Below the pieces are notes generated by a model, which saw nothing but the letters and a program-made list of their open reading frames with translations, was not told where the DNA came from and did no database searches. This document shows, piece after piece, positions 48,001 through 60,900 of a DNA stretch of 64,000 nt. How positions within the stretch are numbered: the stretch's first letter is position 1; the number at the start of each line of letters is the position of its first letter. This DNA comes from Psococerastis gibbosa (lineage: Eukaryota > Arthropoda > Insecta > Psocodea > Psocidae). Position numbers and translations under genes: made by a program. The stretch is taken from positions 992,001 through 1,056,000 of the forward strand of contig OZ020489.1 of the NCBI GenBank assembly GCA_963971405.1, written 5' to 3'.

Positions 48001-51000
48001 GTGTTCATCGGTCTAAATGTAGCTACAAAAAATTCAATCGACAAGAATAAAAAAAATAGCTATTTACTTATTTTATTTTTTTTAAAGGTCTTGATATGAC
48101 AAAGGTGTCTTAATTTGGCTTATTTTGGCTCACTGTATTGTAATTAACATTGAGCAATTGCTCCTGCGTGTTCATCGTTGTAAATGTAGCTACAAAAAAT
48201 TCATTCGACAAGAATACGAAAAATAGCTATTTACTTATTTTATTTTTTTTAAAGGTCTTGATATGACACGGGTGTCTTAGTTTGGCTTGTTTTGGCTCAA
48301 TGTATTGTAATTAACATTGAGCAATTGTTCCTGCGTGTTCATCAGTGTAAATGTAGCTAAAAAAAATTCATTCGACAAGAATAAGAAAAATAGCTATTTA
48401 CTTATTTTATTTTTTTAAAGGTTTTAAAAAGATATAGGTGTCTTAATTTTGCTTATTTTGGCTCAAGGTATTGCACTTGACATTGAGCAATTGCTCCTGC
48501 GTGTTCATCGGTTTAAATGTTGCTAAAAAAAATTCATTCGACAAGAATAAAAAAAATAGCTATTTACTTATTTTATTTTTTTTAAAGGTCTTGATATGAT
48601 AATGGTGTCTTAATTTTAGTTATTTTGGCTCATTGTATTGTACTTAACATTGAGCAATTGCTTCTGCGTGTTCATCGGTGTAAATGTAGCTAAAAAAAAT
48701 TCATTCGACAAGAATAAGAAAAATAGCTATTTACTTATTTTATTTTTTTTAAAGGTCTTAAAAAGATATAGGTGTCTTAATTTTGCATATTTAGGCTCAT
48801 TGTATTGTACTTGACATGGAGCAATTGCTCCTGCGTGTTCATCGGTTTAAATGTTGCTAAAAAAAATTCATTCGACAAGAATAAAAAAAATAGCTATTTA
48901 CTTATTTTATTTTTTTTAAAGGTCTTGATATGACACGGGTGTCTTAATTTGGCTTATTATGGCTCACTGTTTTGTAATTAACATTAAGCAATTGCTCCTG
49001 CGTGTTCATCGGTGTAAATGTAGCTAAAAAAAATTCATTCGACAAGAATTAGAAAAATAGCTATTTACTTATTTTATTTTTTTAAAGGTTTTAAAAAGAT
49101 ATAGGTGTCTTAATTTTGCTTATTTTGGCTCAATGTATTGTACTTAACATTGAGCAATTGTTCCTGCGTGTTCATCGGTGTAAATGTAGCTAAAAAAAAT
49201 TCATTCGACAAGAATAAAAAAAATAGCTATTTACTTATTTTATTTTTTTTAAAGGTCTTGATATGATAATGGTGTCTTAATTTTAGTTATTTTGGCTCAA
49301 GGTATTGCACTTGACATTGAGCAATTGCTCCTGCGTATTCATCGGTGTAAATGTAGCTAAAAAAAATTCATTCGACAAGAATAAGAAAAATAGCTATTTA
49401 CTTATTTTATTTTTTTTAAAGGTGTTAAAAAGATATAGGTGTCTTAATTTTGCTTATTTAGGCTCACTGTATTGTACTTAACATCGGACACTTGCTGCTG
49501 CGTGTTCATCGGTGTAAATGTAGCTACAAAAAATTCATTCGACAAGAATTAGAAAAATAGCTATTTACTTATTTTATTTTTTTAAAGGTTTTAAAAAGAT
49601 ATAGGTGTCTTAATTTTGCTTATTTTGGCTCATTGTATTGTACTTGACATTGAGCAATTGCTCCTGCGTGTTCATCGGTTTAAATGTTGCTAAAAAAAAT
49701 TCATTCGACAAGAATAAAAAAAATAGCTATTTACTTATTTAATTTTTTTAAAGGTCTTGATATGATTAGGGTGTCTTAATTTTGCTTATTTTGGCTCACT
49801 GTATTGTACTTAACATTGGGCTATTGCTCCTGCGTGTTCATCGGTGTAAATGTAGCTAAAAAAAATTCATTCGACAAGAATAAGAAAAATAGCTATTTAC
49901 TTATTTTATTTTTTTTAAAGGTTTTTGAAAAGATATAGGTGTCTTAATTTTGCTTATTTTGGCTCAATGTATTGTACATAACATTGAGCAATTGTTTGTG
50001 CGTGTTCATCGGTGTAAATGTAGCTAAAAAAAATTCATTCGACAAGAATAAGAAAAATAGCTATTTACTTTTTTTATTTTTCAAAAGGTCTTGATATGAC
50101 AAGGGTGTCTTAATTTTGCTTACTTTGGCTCACTGTATTGTATTTAACATTGAGCAATTGCTCCTGCGTGTTCATCGGTGTAAATGTAGCTAAAAAAAAT
50201 TCATTCGACAAGAATACGAAAAATAGCTATATACTTATTTTATTTTTTTTAAAGGTCTTGATATGACACATGTGTCTTAATTTGGCTTATTTTGGCTCAT
50301 TGTATTAAAATCAACATTGAGCCATTGTTTCTGCGTGTTCATCGGTGTAAATGTAGCTAAAAAAAATTCATTCGACAAGAATAAGAAAAATAGCTATTTA
50401 CTTATTTCATTTTTTTTAAAGGTCTTAAAAAGATATAGGTGTCTTAGTTTTGCTTATTTAGGCTCACTGTATTGTACTTAATATTGGCCACTTGCTCGTG
50501 CGTGTTCATCGGTGTAAATGTAGCTACAAAAAATTCAATCGACAAGAATACGAAAAATAGCTATTTACTTATTTTATTTTTTTTAAAGGTCTTGATATGA
50601 CACGGGTGTCTGAATTTGGCTTGTTTTGGCTCAATGTATTGTAATTAACATTGAACAATTGTTCCTGCGTGTTCATCAGTGTAAATGTAGCTAAAAAAAA
50701 TTCATTCGACAAGAATAAGAAAAATAGCTATTTACTTATTTTATTTTTTTAAAGGTTTTAAAAAGATATAGGTGTCTTAATTTTGCTTATTTTGGCTCAT
50801 TGTATTGTACTTGACATTGAGCAATTGCTCCTGCGTGTTCATCGGTTTAAATGTTGCTAAAAAAAATTCATTCGACAAGAATAAAAAAAATAGCTATTTA
50901 CTTATTTTATTTTTTTTAAAGGTCTTGATATGACAAAGGTGTCTTAATTTGGCTTATTTTGGCTCACTGTATTGTAATTAACATTGAGCAATTGCTACTG

Positions 51001-51947
51001 CGTGTTCATCGTTGTAAATGTAGCTAAAAAAAATTCATTCGACAAGAATACGAAAAATAGCTATTTACTTATTTTATTTTTTTTAAAGGTCTTGGTATGA
51101 CACGGGTGTCTTAGTTTGGCTTGTTTTGGCTCAATGTATTGCAATTAACATTGAGCAATTGTTCCTGCGTGTTCATCAGTGTAAATGTAGCTAAAAAAAA
51201 TTCATTCGCCAAGAATAAGAAAAATAGCTATTTACTTATTTTATTTTTTTAAAGGTTTTAAAAAGATATAGGTGTCTTAATTTTGCTTATTTTGGCTCAT
51301 TGTATTGTACTTGACATTAAGCAATTGCTCCTGCGTGTTCATCGGTGTAAATGTAGCTAAAAAAAATTCATTCGGCAAGAATAAGAAAAATAGCTATTTA
51401 CTTATTTTATTTTTTTTAAAGGTCTTAAAAAGATATAGGTGTTTTAATTTTGCATATTTAGGCTCATTGTATTGTACTTGACATGGAGCAATTGCTCCTG
51501 CGTGTTCATCGGTTTAAATGTTGCTAAAAAAAATTCATTCGACAAGAATAAAAAAAATAGCTATTTACTTATTTTATTTTTTTTAAGGTCTTGATATGAC
51601 ACGAGTGTCTTAATTTGGCTTATCATGGCTCATTGTATTGTAATTAACTTTGAGCAATTGCTCCTGCGTGTTCATCGGTTTAAATGTTGCTCAAAAAAAT
51701 TCATTCGACAAGAATAAAAAAAATAGCTATTTACTTATTTTATTTTTTTAAAGGTCTTGATATGATAAGGGTGTCTTTATTTTGCTTATTTTGGCTCATT
51801 GTATTGAAATTAACATTGATCAATTGCTATTGCGTGTTCATCGGTGTAAATGTAGCTAAAAAAAATTCATTCGACAAGAATTAGAAAAATAGCTATTTAC
51901 TTATTTTATTTTTTTAAAGGTTTTAAAAAGATATAGGTGTCTTAATT
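48001..51947. repeat. Irregular satellite stretch without a clear higher-order unit
   Basis: Monomers continue in phase, but I could not see a repeated multi-monomer order here. Private variants include GACAAAGGTGTC with TCATCGTTGTAAATG (48100-48180 and again 50930-51020), ACATGGAGCAATTG and GATAATGGTGTC. Parts of 49750-50700 follow the m3-m9 order of the left block. Confidence 0.7.
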
Positions 51948-54900
51948 TTGCTTTTTTGGCTCAATGTATTGCACTTGACATTGAGCAATTGTTCCTGCGT
52001 GTTCATCGGTGTAAATGTAGCTAAAAAAAATTCATTCGACAAGAATAAGAAAAATAGCTATTTACTTATTTTATTTTTTTTAAAGGTCTTAAAAAGATAT
52101 AGGTGTCTTAATTTTGCATATTTAGGCTCAATGTATTGTACTTGACATTGAGCAATTGCTCCTGCGTGTTCATCGGTTTAAATGTTGCTAAAAAAAATTC
52201 ATTCGACAAGAATAAAAAAAAATAGCTATTTACTTATTTTTTTTTTTTTAAAGGTCTTGATATGACACGGGTGTCTTAATTTGGCTTATTATGGCTCATT
52301 GTATTGTAATTAACATTGACCAATTGCTCCTGCGTGTTCATCGGTGTAAATGTAGCTAAAAAAAATTCATTCGACAAGAATAAGAAAAATAGCTATTTAC
52401 TTATTTTATTTTTTTTAAAGGTGTTAAAAAGATATAGGTCTCTTAATTTTGCTTATTTAGGCTCACTGTATTGTACTTAACATCGGCCACTTGCTCCTGC
52501 GTGTTCATCTGTGTAAATGTAGCTGCAAAAAATTCATTCGACAAGAATACGAAAAATAGCTATATACTTATTTTATTTTTTTTAAAGGTCTTGATATGAC
52601 ACGGGTGTCTTGAATTGGCTTAATTTGGCTCATTGTATTGTAGTTAACATTGAGCAATTGCTCCTGCGTGTTCATCGGTTTAAATGTTGCTTAAAAAAAT
52701 TCATTCGACAAGAATAAAAAAAATAGCTATTTACTTATTTTATTTTTTTTAAAGGCTTTAGAAAGATATAGGTGTCTTAATTTTGCTTATTTTGGCTCAA
52801 TGTATTGTACTTAACATTGAGCAATTGTTCCTGCGTGTTCATCGGTGTAAATGTAGCAAAAAAAAATTCATTCGACAAGAATAAGAAAAATAGCTATTTA
52901 CTTATTTTATTTTTTTTTGAAAGTTTTAGAAAGATATAGGTGTCTTAATTTTGCTCGTTTTGGCTGAATGTATTGTAGTTAACATTGAGCAATTGTTCCT
53001 GCGTGTTCATCAGTGTAAATGTAGCTAAAAAAAATTCATTCGACAAGAATAAGAAAAATAGCTATTTACTTATTTTATTATTTTTAAGGTTTTAAAAAGA
53101 TATAGGTGTCTTAATTTTGCTTATTTTGGCTCATTGTATTGTACTTAACATTGAACAATTGCTTCTGCATGTTCATCGGTGTATATGTAGCTAAAAAAAA
53201 TTCATTCGACAAGAATAAGAAAAATAGCTATTTACTTATTTTATTTTTTTTAAAGGTCTTAAAAAGATATAGGTGTCTTAATTTTGCTTATTTAGGCTCA
53301 CTGTATTGTACTTAACATTGGCCACTTGCTCCTGCGTGTTCATCGGTGTAAATGTAGCTACAAAAAATTCATTCGACAAGAATACGAAAAATAGCTATAT
53401 ACTTATTTTTTTTTTTTTAAAGGTCTTGATATGACACGGGTGTCTTAAATTGGCTTATTTTGGCTCATTGTTTTGTAGTTAACATTGAGCAATTGCTTCT
53501 GCGTGTTCATCGGTTTAAATGTTGCTGAAAAAAATTCATTCGACAAGAATAAAAAAAATAGCTATTTACTTATTTTATTTTTTTAAAGGTTTTGATATGA
53601 TAAGGGTGTCTTAATTTTAATTATTTTGGCTCACTGTATTGTACTTAACATTAAGCAATTGCTCCTGCGTGTTCATCGGTGTAAATGTAGCTAAAAAAAA
53701 TTCATACGACAAGAATTAGAAAAATAGCTATTTACTTATTTTATTTTTTTAAAGGTTTTAAAAAGATATAGGTGTCTTAATTTTGCTTATTTTGGCTCAT
53801 TGTATTGTACTTGACATTGAGCAATTGCTCCTGCGTGTTCATCGGTTTAAGTGTTGCTAAAAAAAATTCATTCGACAAGAATAAAAAAAATAGCTATTTA
53901 CTTATTTTATTTTTTTTAAAGGTCTTGATATGATAAGGGTGTCTTAATTTTGCTTATTTTGGCTCACTGTATTGTACTTAACATTGAGCTATTGCTCCTG
54001 CTTGTTCATCGGTGTAAATGTAGCTAAAAAAAATTCATTCGACAAGAATCAGAAAAATAGCTATTTACTTATTTTATTTTTTTTAAAGGTTTTAAAAAGA
54101 TATAGGTGTCTTAATTTTGCTTATTTTGGCTCAATGTATTGTACGTAACATCGAGCAATTGTTTGTGCGTGTTCATCGGTGTAAATGTAGCTAAAAAAAA
54201 TTCATTCGACAAGAATAAGAAAAATAGCTATTTACTTTTTTTATTTTTCAAAAGGTCTTGATATGACAAGGGTGTCTTAATTTTGCTTACTTTGGCTCAC
54301 TGTATTGTATTTAACATTTAACAATTGCTCCTGCGTGTTCATCGGTGTAAATGTAGCTAAAAAAAATTCATTCGACAAGAATACGAAAAATAGCTAAATA
54401 CTTATTTTATTTTTTTTTAAGGTCTTGATATGACACATGTGTCTTAATTTGGCTTATTTTGGCTCATTGTATTAAAATCAACATTGAGCCATTGTTCCTG
54501 CGTGTTCATCGGTGTAAATGTAGCTAAAAAAAATTCATTCGACAAGAATAAGAAAAATAGCTATTTACTTATTTTATTTTTTTTAAAGGTCTTAAAAAGA
54601 TATAGGTGTCTTAGTTTTGCTTATTTAGGCTCACTGTATTGTACTTAATATTGGCCACTTGCTCGTGCGTGTTCATCGGTGTAAATGTAGCTACAAAAAA
54701 TTCAATCGACAAGAATACGAAAAATAGCTATTTACTTATTTTATTTTTTTTAAAGGTCTTGATATGACACGGGTGTCTGAATTGTTGCTGGCTTGTTTTG
54801 GCTCAATGTATTGTAATTAACATTGAACAATTGTTCCTGCGTGTTCATCAGTGTAAATGTAGCTAAAAAAAATTCATTCGACAAGAATAAGAAAAATAGC

Positions 54901-57900
54901 TATTTACTTATTTTATTTTTTTAAAGGTTTTAAAAAGATATAGGTGTCTTAATTTTGCTTATTTTGGCTCATTGTATTGTACTTGACATTGAGCAATTGC
55001 TCCTGCGTGTTCATCGGTTTAAATGTTGCTAAAAAAAATTCATTCGACAAGAATAAGAAAAATAGCTATTTACTTATTTTATTTTTTTTAAAGGCTTTAG
55101 AAAGATATAGGTGTCTTAATTTAGCTTATTTTGGCTCAATGTATTGTACTTAACATTGAGCAATTGTTCCTGCGTGTTCATCGGTGTAAATGTAGCTAAA
55201 AAAAATTCATTCGACAAGAATAAAAAAAATAGCTATTTACTTATTTTATTTTTTTTAAAGGTCTTGATAATAGATATGACACGGGTGCCTTAATTTGGCT
55301 TGTTTTGGCTCAATGTATTGTAATTAACATTGAACAATTGTTCCTGCGTGTTCATCAGTGTAAATGTAGCTAAAAAAAATTCATTCGACAAGAATAAAAA
55401 AAATAGCTATTTACTTATTTTATTTTTTTTAAAGGTCTTGATATGACACGGGTGTCTTAATTTGGCTTATTATGGCTCATTGTATTGCAATTAACATTGA
55501 GCAATTGCTCCTGCGTGTTCATCGGTGTAAATGTAGCTAAAAAAAATTCATTCGACAAGAATTAGAAAAATAGCTATTTACTTATTTTATTTTTTTAAAG
55601 GTTTTAAAAAGATATAGGTGTCTTAATTTTGCTTTTTTGGCTCAATGTATTGCACTTGACATTGAGCAATTGTTCCTGCGTGTTCATCGGTGTAAATGTA
55701 GCTAAAAAAAATTCATTCGACAAGAATAAGGAAAATAGCTATTTACTTATTTTATTTTTTTTAAAGGTCTTAAAAAGATATAGGTGTCTTAATTTTGCAT
55801 ATTTAGGCTCAATGTATTGTACTTGACATTGAGCAATTGCTCCTGCGTGTTCATCGGTTTAAATGTTGCTAAAAAAAATTCATTCGACAAGAATAAAAAA
55901 AAATAGCTATTTACTTATTTTATTTTTTTTAAAGGTCTTGATATGACACGGGTGTCTTAATTTGGCTTATTATGGCTCATTGTATTGTAATTAACATTGA
56001 CCAATTGCTCCTGCGTGTTCATCGGTGTAAATGTAGCTAAAAAAAATTCATTCGACAAGAATAAGAAAAATAGCTATTTACTTATTTTATTTTTTTTAAA
56101 GGTGTTAAAAAGATATAGGTGTCTTAATTTTGCTTATTTAGGCTCACTGTATTGTACTTAACATCGGCCACTTGCTCCTGCGTGTTCATCTGTGTAAATG
56201 TAGCTGCAAAAAATTCATTCGACAAGAATACGAAAAATAGCTATATACTTATTTTATTTTTTTTAAAGGTCTTGATATGACACGGGTGTCTTGAATTGGC
56301 TTAATTTGGCTCATTGTATTGTAGTTAACATTGAGCAATTGCTCCTGCGTGTTCATCGGTTTAAATGTTGCTTAAAAAAATTCATTCGACAAGAATAAAA
56401 AAAATAGCTATTTACTTATTTTATTTTTTTTAAAGGCTTTAGAAAGATATAGGTGTCTTAATTTTGCTTATTTTGGCTCAATGTATTGTACTTAACATTG
56501 AGCAATTGTTCCTGCGTGTTCATCGGTGTAAATGTAGCAAAAAAAAATTCATTCGACAAGAATAAGAAAAACAGCTATTTACTTATTTTATTTTTTTTTG
56601 AAAGTTTTAGAAAGATATAGGTGTCTTAATTTTGCTCGTTTTGGCTGAATGTATTGTAGTTAACATTGAGCAATTGTTCCTGCGTGTTCATCAGTGTAAA
56701 TGTAGCTAAAAAAAATTCATTCGACAAGAATAAGAAAAATAGCTATTTACTTATTTTATTATTTTTAAGGTTTTAAAAAGATATAGGTGTCTTAATTTTG
56801 CTTATTTTGGCTCATTGTATTGTACTTAACATTGAACAATTGCTTCTGCATGTTCATCGGTGTATATGTAGCTAAAAAAAATTCATTCGACAAGAATAAG
56901 AAAAATAGCTATTTACTTATTTTATTTTTTTTAAAGGTCTTAAAAAGATATAGGTGTCTTAATTTTGCTTATTTAGGCTCACTGTATTGTACTCAACATT
57001 GGCCACTTGCTCCTGCGTGTTCATCGGTGTAAATGTAGCTACAAAAAATTCATTCGACAAGAATACGAAAAATAGCTATATACTTATTTTTTTTTTTTTA
57101 AAGGTCTTGATATGACACGGGTGTCTTAAATTGGCTTATTTTGGCTCATTGTTTTGTAGTTAACATTGAGCAGTTGCTTCTGCGTGTTCATCGGTTTAAA
57201 TGTTGCTGAAAAAAATTCATTCGACAAGAATAAAAAAAATAGCTATTTACTTATTTTATTTTTTTAAAGGTCTTGATATGATAAGGGTGTCTTAATTTTA
57301 ATTATTTTGGCTCACTGTATTGTACTTAACATTGAGCTATTGCTCCTGCTTGTTCATCGGTGTAAATGTAGCTAAAAAAAATTCATTCGACAAGAATAAG
57401 AAAAATAGCTATTTACTTATTTTATTTTTTTTAAAGGTTTTAAAAAGATATAGGTGTCTTAATTTTGCTTATTTTGGCTCAATGTATTGTACATAACATC
57501 GAGCAATTGTTTGTGCGTGTTCATCGGTGTAAATGTAGCTAAAAAAAATTCATTCGACAAGAATAAGAAAAATAGCTATTTACTTTTTTTATTTTTCAAA
57601 AGGTCTTGATATGACAAGGGTGTCTTAATTTTGCTTACTTTGGCTCACTGTATTGTATTTAACATTTAACAATTGCTCCTGCGTGTTCATCGGTGTAAAT
57701 GTAGCTAAAAAAAATTCATTCGACAAGAATACGAAAAATAGCTATATACTTATTTTATTTTTTTTTAAGGTCTTGATATGACACATGTGTCTTAATTTGG
57801 CTTATTTTGGCTCATTGTATTAAAATCAACATTGAGCCATTGTTCCTGCGTGTTCATCGGTGTAAATGTAGCTAAAAAAAATTCATTCGACAAGAATAAG

Positions 57901-60900
57901 AAAAATAGCTATTTACTTATTTTATTTTTTTTAAAGGTCTTAAAAAGATATAGGTGTCTTAGTTTTGCTTATTTAGGCTCACTGTATTGTACTTAATATT
58001 GGCCACTTGCTCGTGCGTGTTCATCGGTGTAAATGTAGCTACAAAAAATTCAATCGACAAGAATACGAAAAATAGCTATTTACTTATTTTATTTTTTTTA
58101 AAGGTCTTGATATGACACGGGTGTCTGAATTGTTGCTGGCTTGTTTTGGCTCAATGTATTGTAATTAACATTGAACAATTGTTCCTGCGTGTTCATCAGT
58201 GTAAATGTAGCTAAAAAAAATTCATTCGACAAGAATAAGAAAAATAGCTATTTACTTATTTTATTTTTTTAAAGGTTTTAAAAAGATATAGGTGTCTTAA
58301 TTTTGCTTATTTTGGCTCATTGTATTGTACTTGACATTGAGCAATTGCTCCTGCGTGTTCATCGGTTTAAATGTTGCTAAAAAAAATTCATTCGACAAGA
58401 ATAAGAAAAATAGCTATTTACTTATTTTATTTTTTTTAAAGGCTTTAGAAAAATATAGGTGTCTTAATTTAGCTTATTTTGGCTCAATGTATTGTACTTA
58501 ACATTGAGCAATTGTTCCTGCGTGTTCATCGGTGTAAATGTAGCTAAAAAAAATTCATTCGACAAGAATAAAAAAAATAGCTATTTACTTATTTTATTTT
58601 TTTTAAAGGTCTTGATAATAGATATGACACGGGTGCCTTAATTTGGCTTGTTTTGGCTCAATGTATTGTAATTAACATTGAACAATTGTTCCTGCGTGTT
58701 CATCAGTGTAAATGTAGCTAAAAAAAATTCATTCGACAAGAATAAAAAAAATAGCTATTTACTTATTTTATTTTTTTTAAAGGTCTTGATATGACACGGG
58801 TGTCTTAATTTGGCTTATTATGGCTCATTGTATTGCAATTAACATTGAGCAATTGCTCCTGCGTGTTCATCGGTGTAAATGTAGCTAAAAAAAATTCATT
58901 CGACAAGAATTAGAAAAATAGCTATTTACTTATTTTATTTTTTTAAAGGTTTTAAAAAGATATAGGTGTCTTAATTTTGCTTTTTTGGCTCAATGTATTG
59001 CACTTGACATTGAGCAATTGTTCCTGCGTGTTCATCGGTGTAAATGTAGCTAAAAAAAATTCATTCGACAAGAATAAGAAAAATAGCTATTTACTTATTT
59101 TATTTTTTTTAAAGGTCTTAAAAAGATATAGGTGTCTTAATTTTGCATATTTAGGCTCAATGTATTGTACTTGACATTGAGCAATTGCTCCTGCGTGTTC
59201 ATCGGTTTAAATGTTGCTAAAAAAAATTCATTCGACAAGAATAAAAAAAAATAGCTATTTACTTATTTTATTTTTTTTAAAGGTCTTGATATGACACGGG
59301 TGTCTTAATTTGGCTTATTATGGCTCATTGTATTGTAATTAACATTGACCAATTGCTCCTGCGTGTTCATCGGTGTAAATGTAGCTAAAAAAAATTCATT
59401 CGACAAGAATAAGAAAAATAGCTATTTACTTATTTTATTTTTTTTAAAGGTGTTAAAAAGATATAGGTGTCTTAATTTTGCTTATTTAGGCTCACTGTAT
59501 TGCACTTAACATCGGCCACTTGCTCCTGCGTGTTCATCTGTGTAAATGTAGCTGCAAAAAATTCATTCGACAAGAATACGAAAAATAGCTATATACTTAT
59601 TTTATTTTTTTTAAAGGTCTTGATATGACACGGGTGTCTTGAATTGGCTTAATTTGGCTCATTGTATTGTAGTTAACATTGAGCAATTGCTCCTGCGTGT
59701 TCATCGGTTTAAATGTTGCTTAAAAAAATTCATTCGACAAGAATAAAAAAAATAGCTATTTACTTATTTTATTTTTTTTAAAGGCTTTAGAAAGATATAG
59801 GTGTCTTAATTTTGCTTATTTTGGCTCAATGTATTGTACTTAACATTGAGCAATTGTTCCTGCGTGTTCATCGGTGTAAATGTAGCAAAAAAAAATTCAT
59901 TCGACAAGAATAAGAAAAATAGCTATTTACTTATTTTATTTTTTTTTGAAAGTTTTAGAAAGATATAGGTGTCTTAATTTTGCTCGTTTTGGCTGAATGT
60001 ATTGTAGTTAACATTGAGCAATTGTTCCTGCGTGTTCATCAGTGTAAATGTAGCTAAAAAAAATTCATTCGACAAGAATAAGAAAAATAGCTATTTACTT
60101 ATTTTATTATTTTTAAGGTTTTAAAAAGATATAGGTGTCTTAATTTTGCTTATTTTGGCTCATTGTATTGTACTTAACATTGAACAATTGCTTCTGCATG
60201 TTCATCGGTGTATATGTAGCTAAAAAAAATTCATTCGACAAGAATAAGAAAAATAGCTATTTACTTATTTTATTTTTTTTAAAGGTCTTAAAAAGATATA
60301 GGTGTCTTAATTTTGCTTATTTAGGCTCACTGTATTGTACTTAACATTGGCCACTTGCTCCTGCGTGTTCATCGGTGTAAATGTAGCTACAAAAAATTCA
60401 TTCGACAAGAATACGAAAAATAGCTATATACTTATTTTTTTTTTTTTAAAGGTCTTGATATGACACGGGTGTCTTTAATTGGCTTATTTTGGCTCATTGT
60501 TTTGTAGTTAACATTGAGCAATTGCTTCTGCGTGTTCATCGGTTTAAATGTTGCTGAAAAAAATTCATTCGACAAGAATAAAAAAAATAGCTATTTACTT
60601 ATTTTATTTTTTTAAAGGTCTTGATATGATAAGGGTGTCTTAATTTTAATTATTTTGGCTCATTGTATTGTACTTAACATTAAGCAATTGCTCCTGCGTG
60701 TTCATCGGTGTAAATGTAGCTAAAAAAAATTCATACGACAAGAATTAGAAAAATAGCTATTTACTTATTTTATTTTTTTAAAGGTTTTAAAAAGATATAG
60801 GTGTCTTAATTTTGCTTATTTTGGCTCATTGTATTGTACTTGACATTGAGCAATTGCTCCTGCGTGTTCATCGGTTTAAATGTTGCTAAAAAAAATTCAT

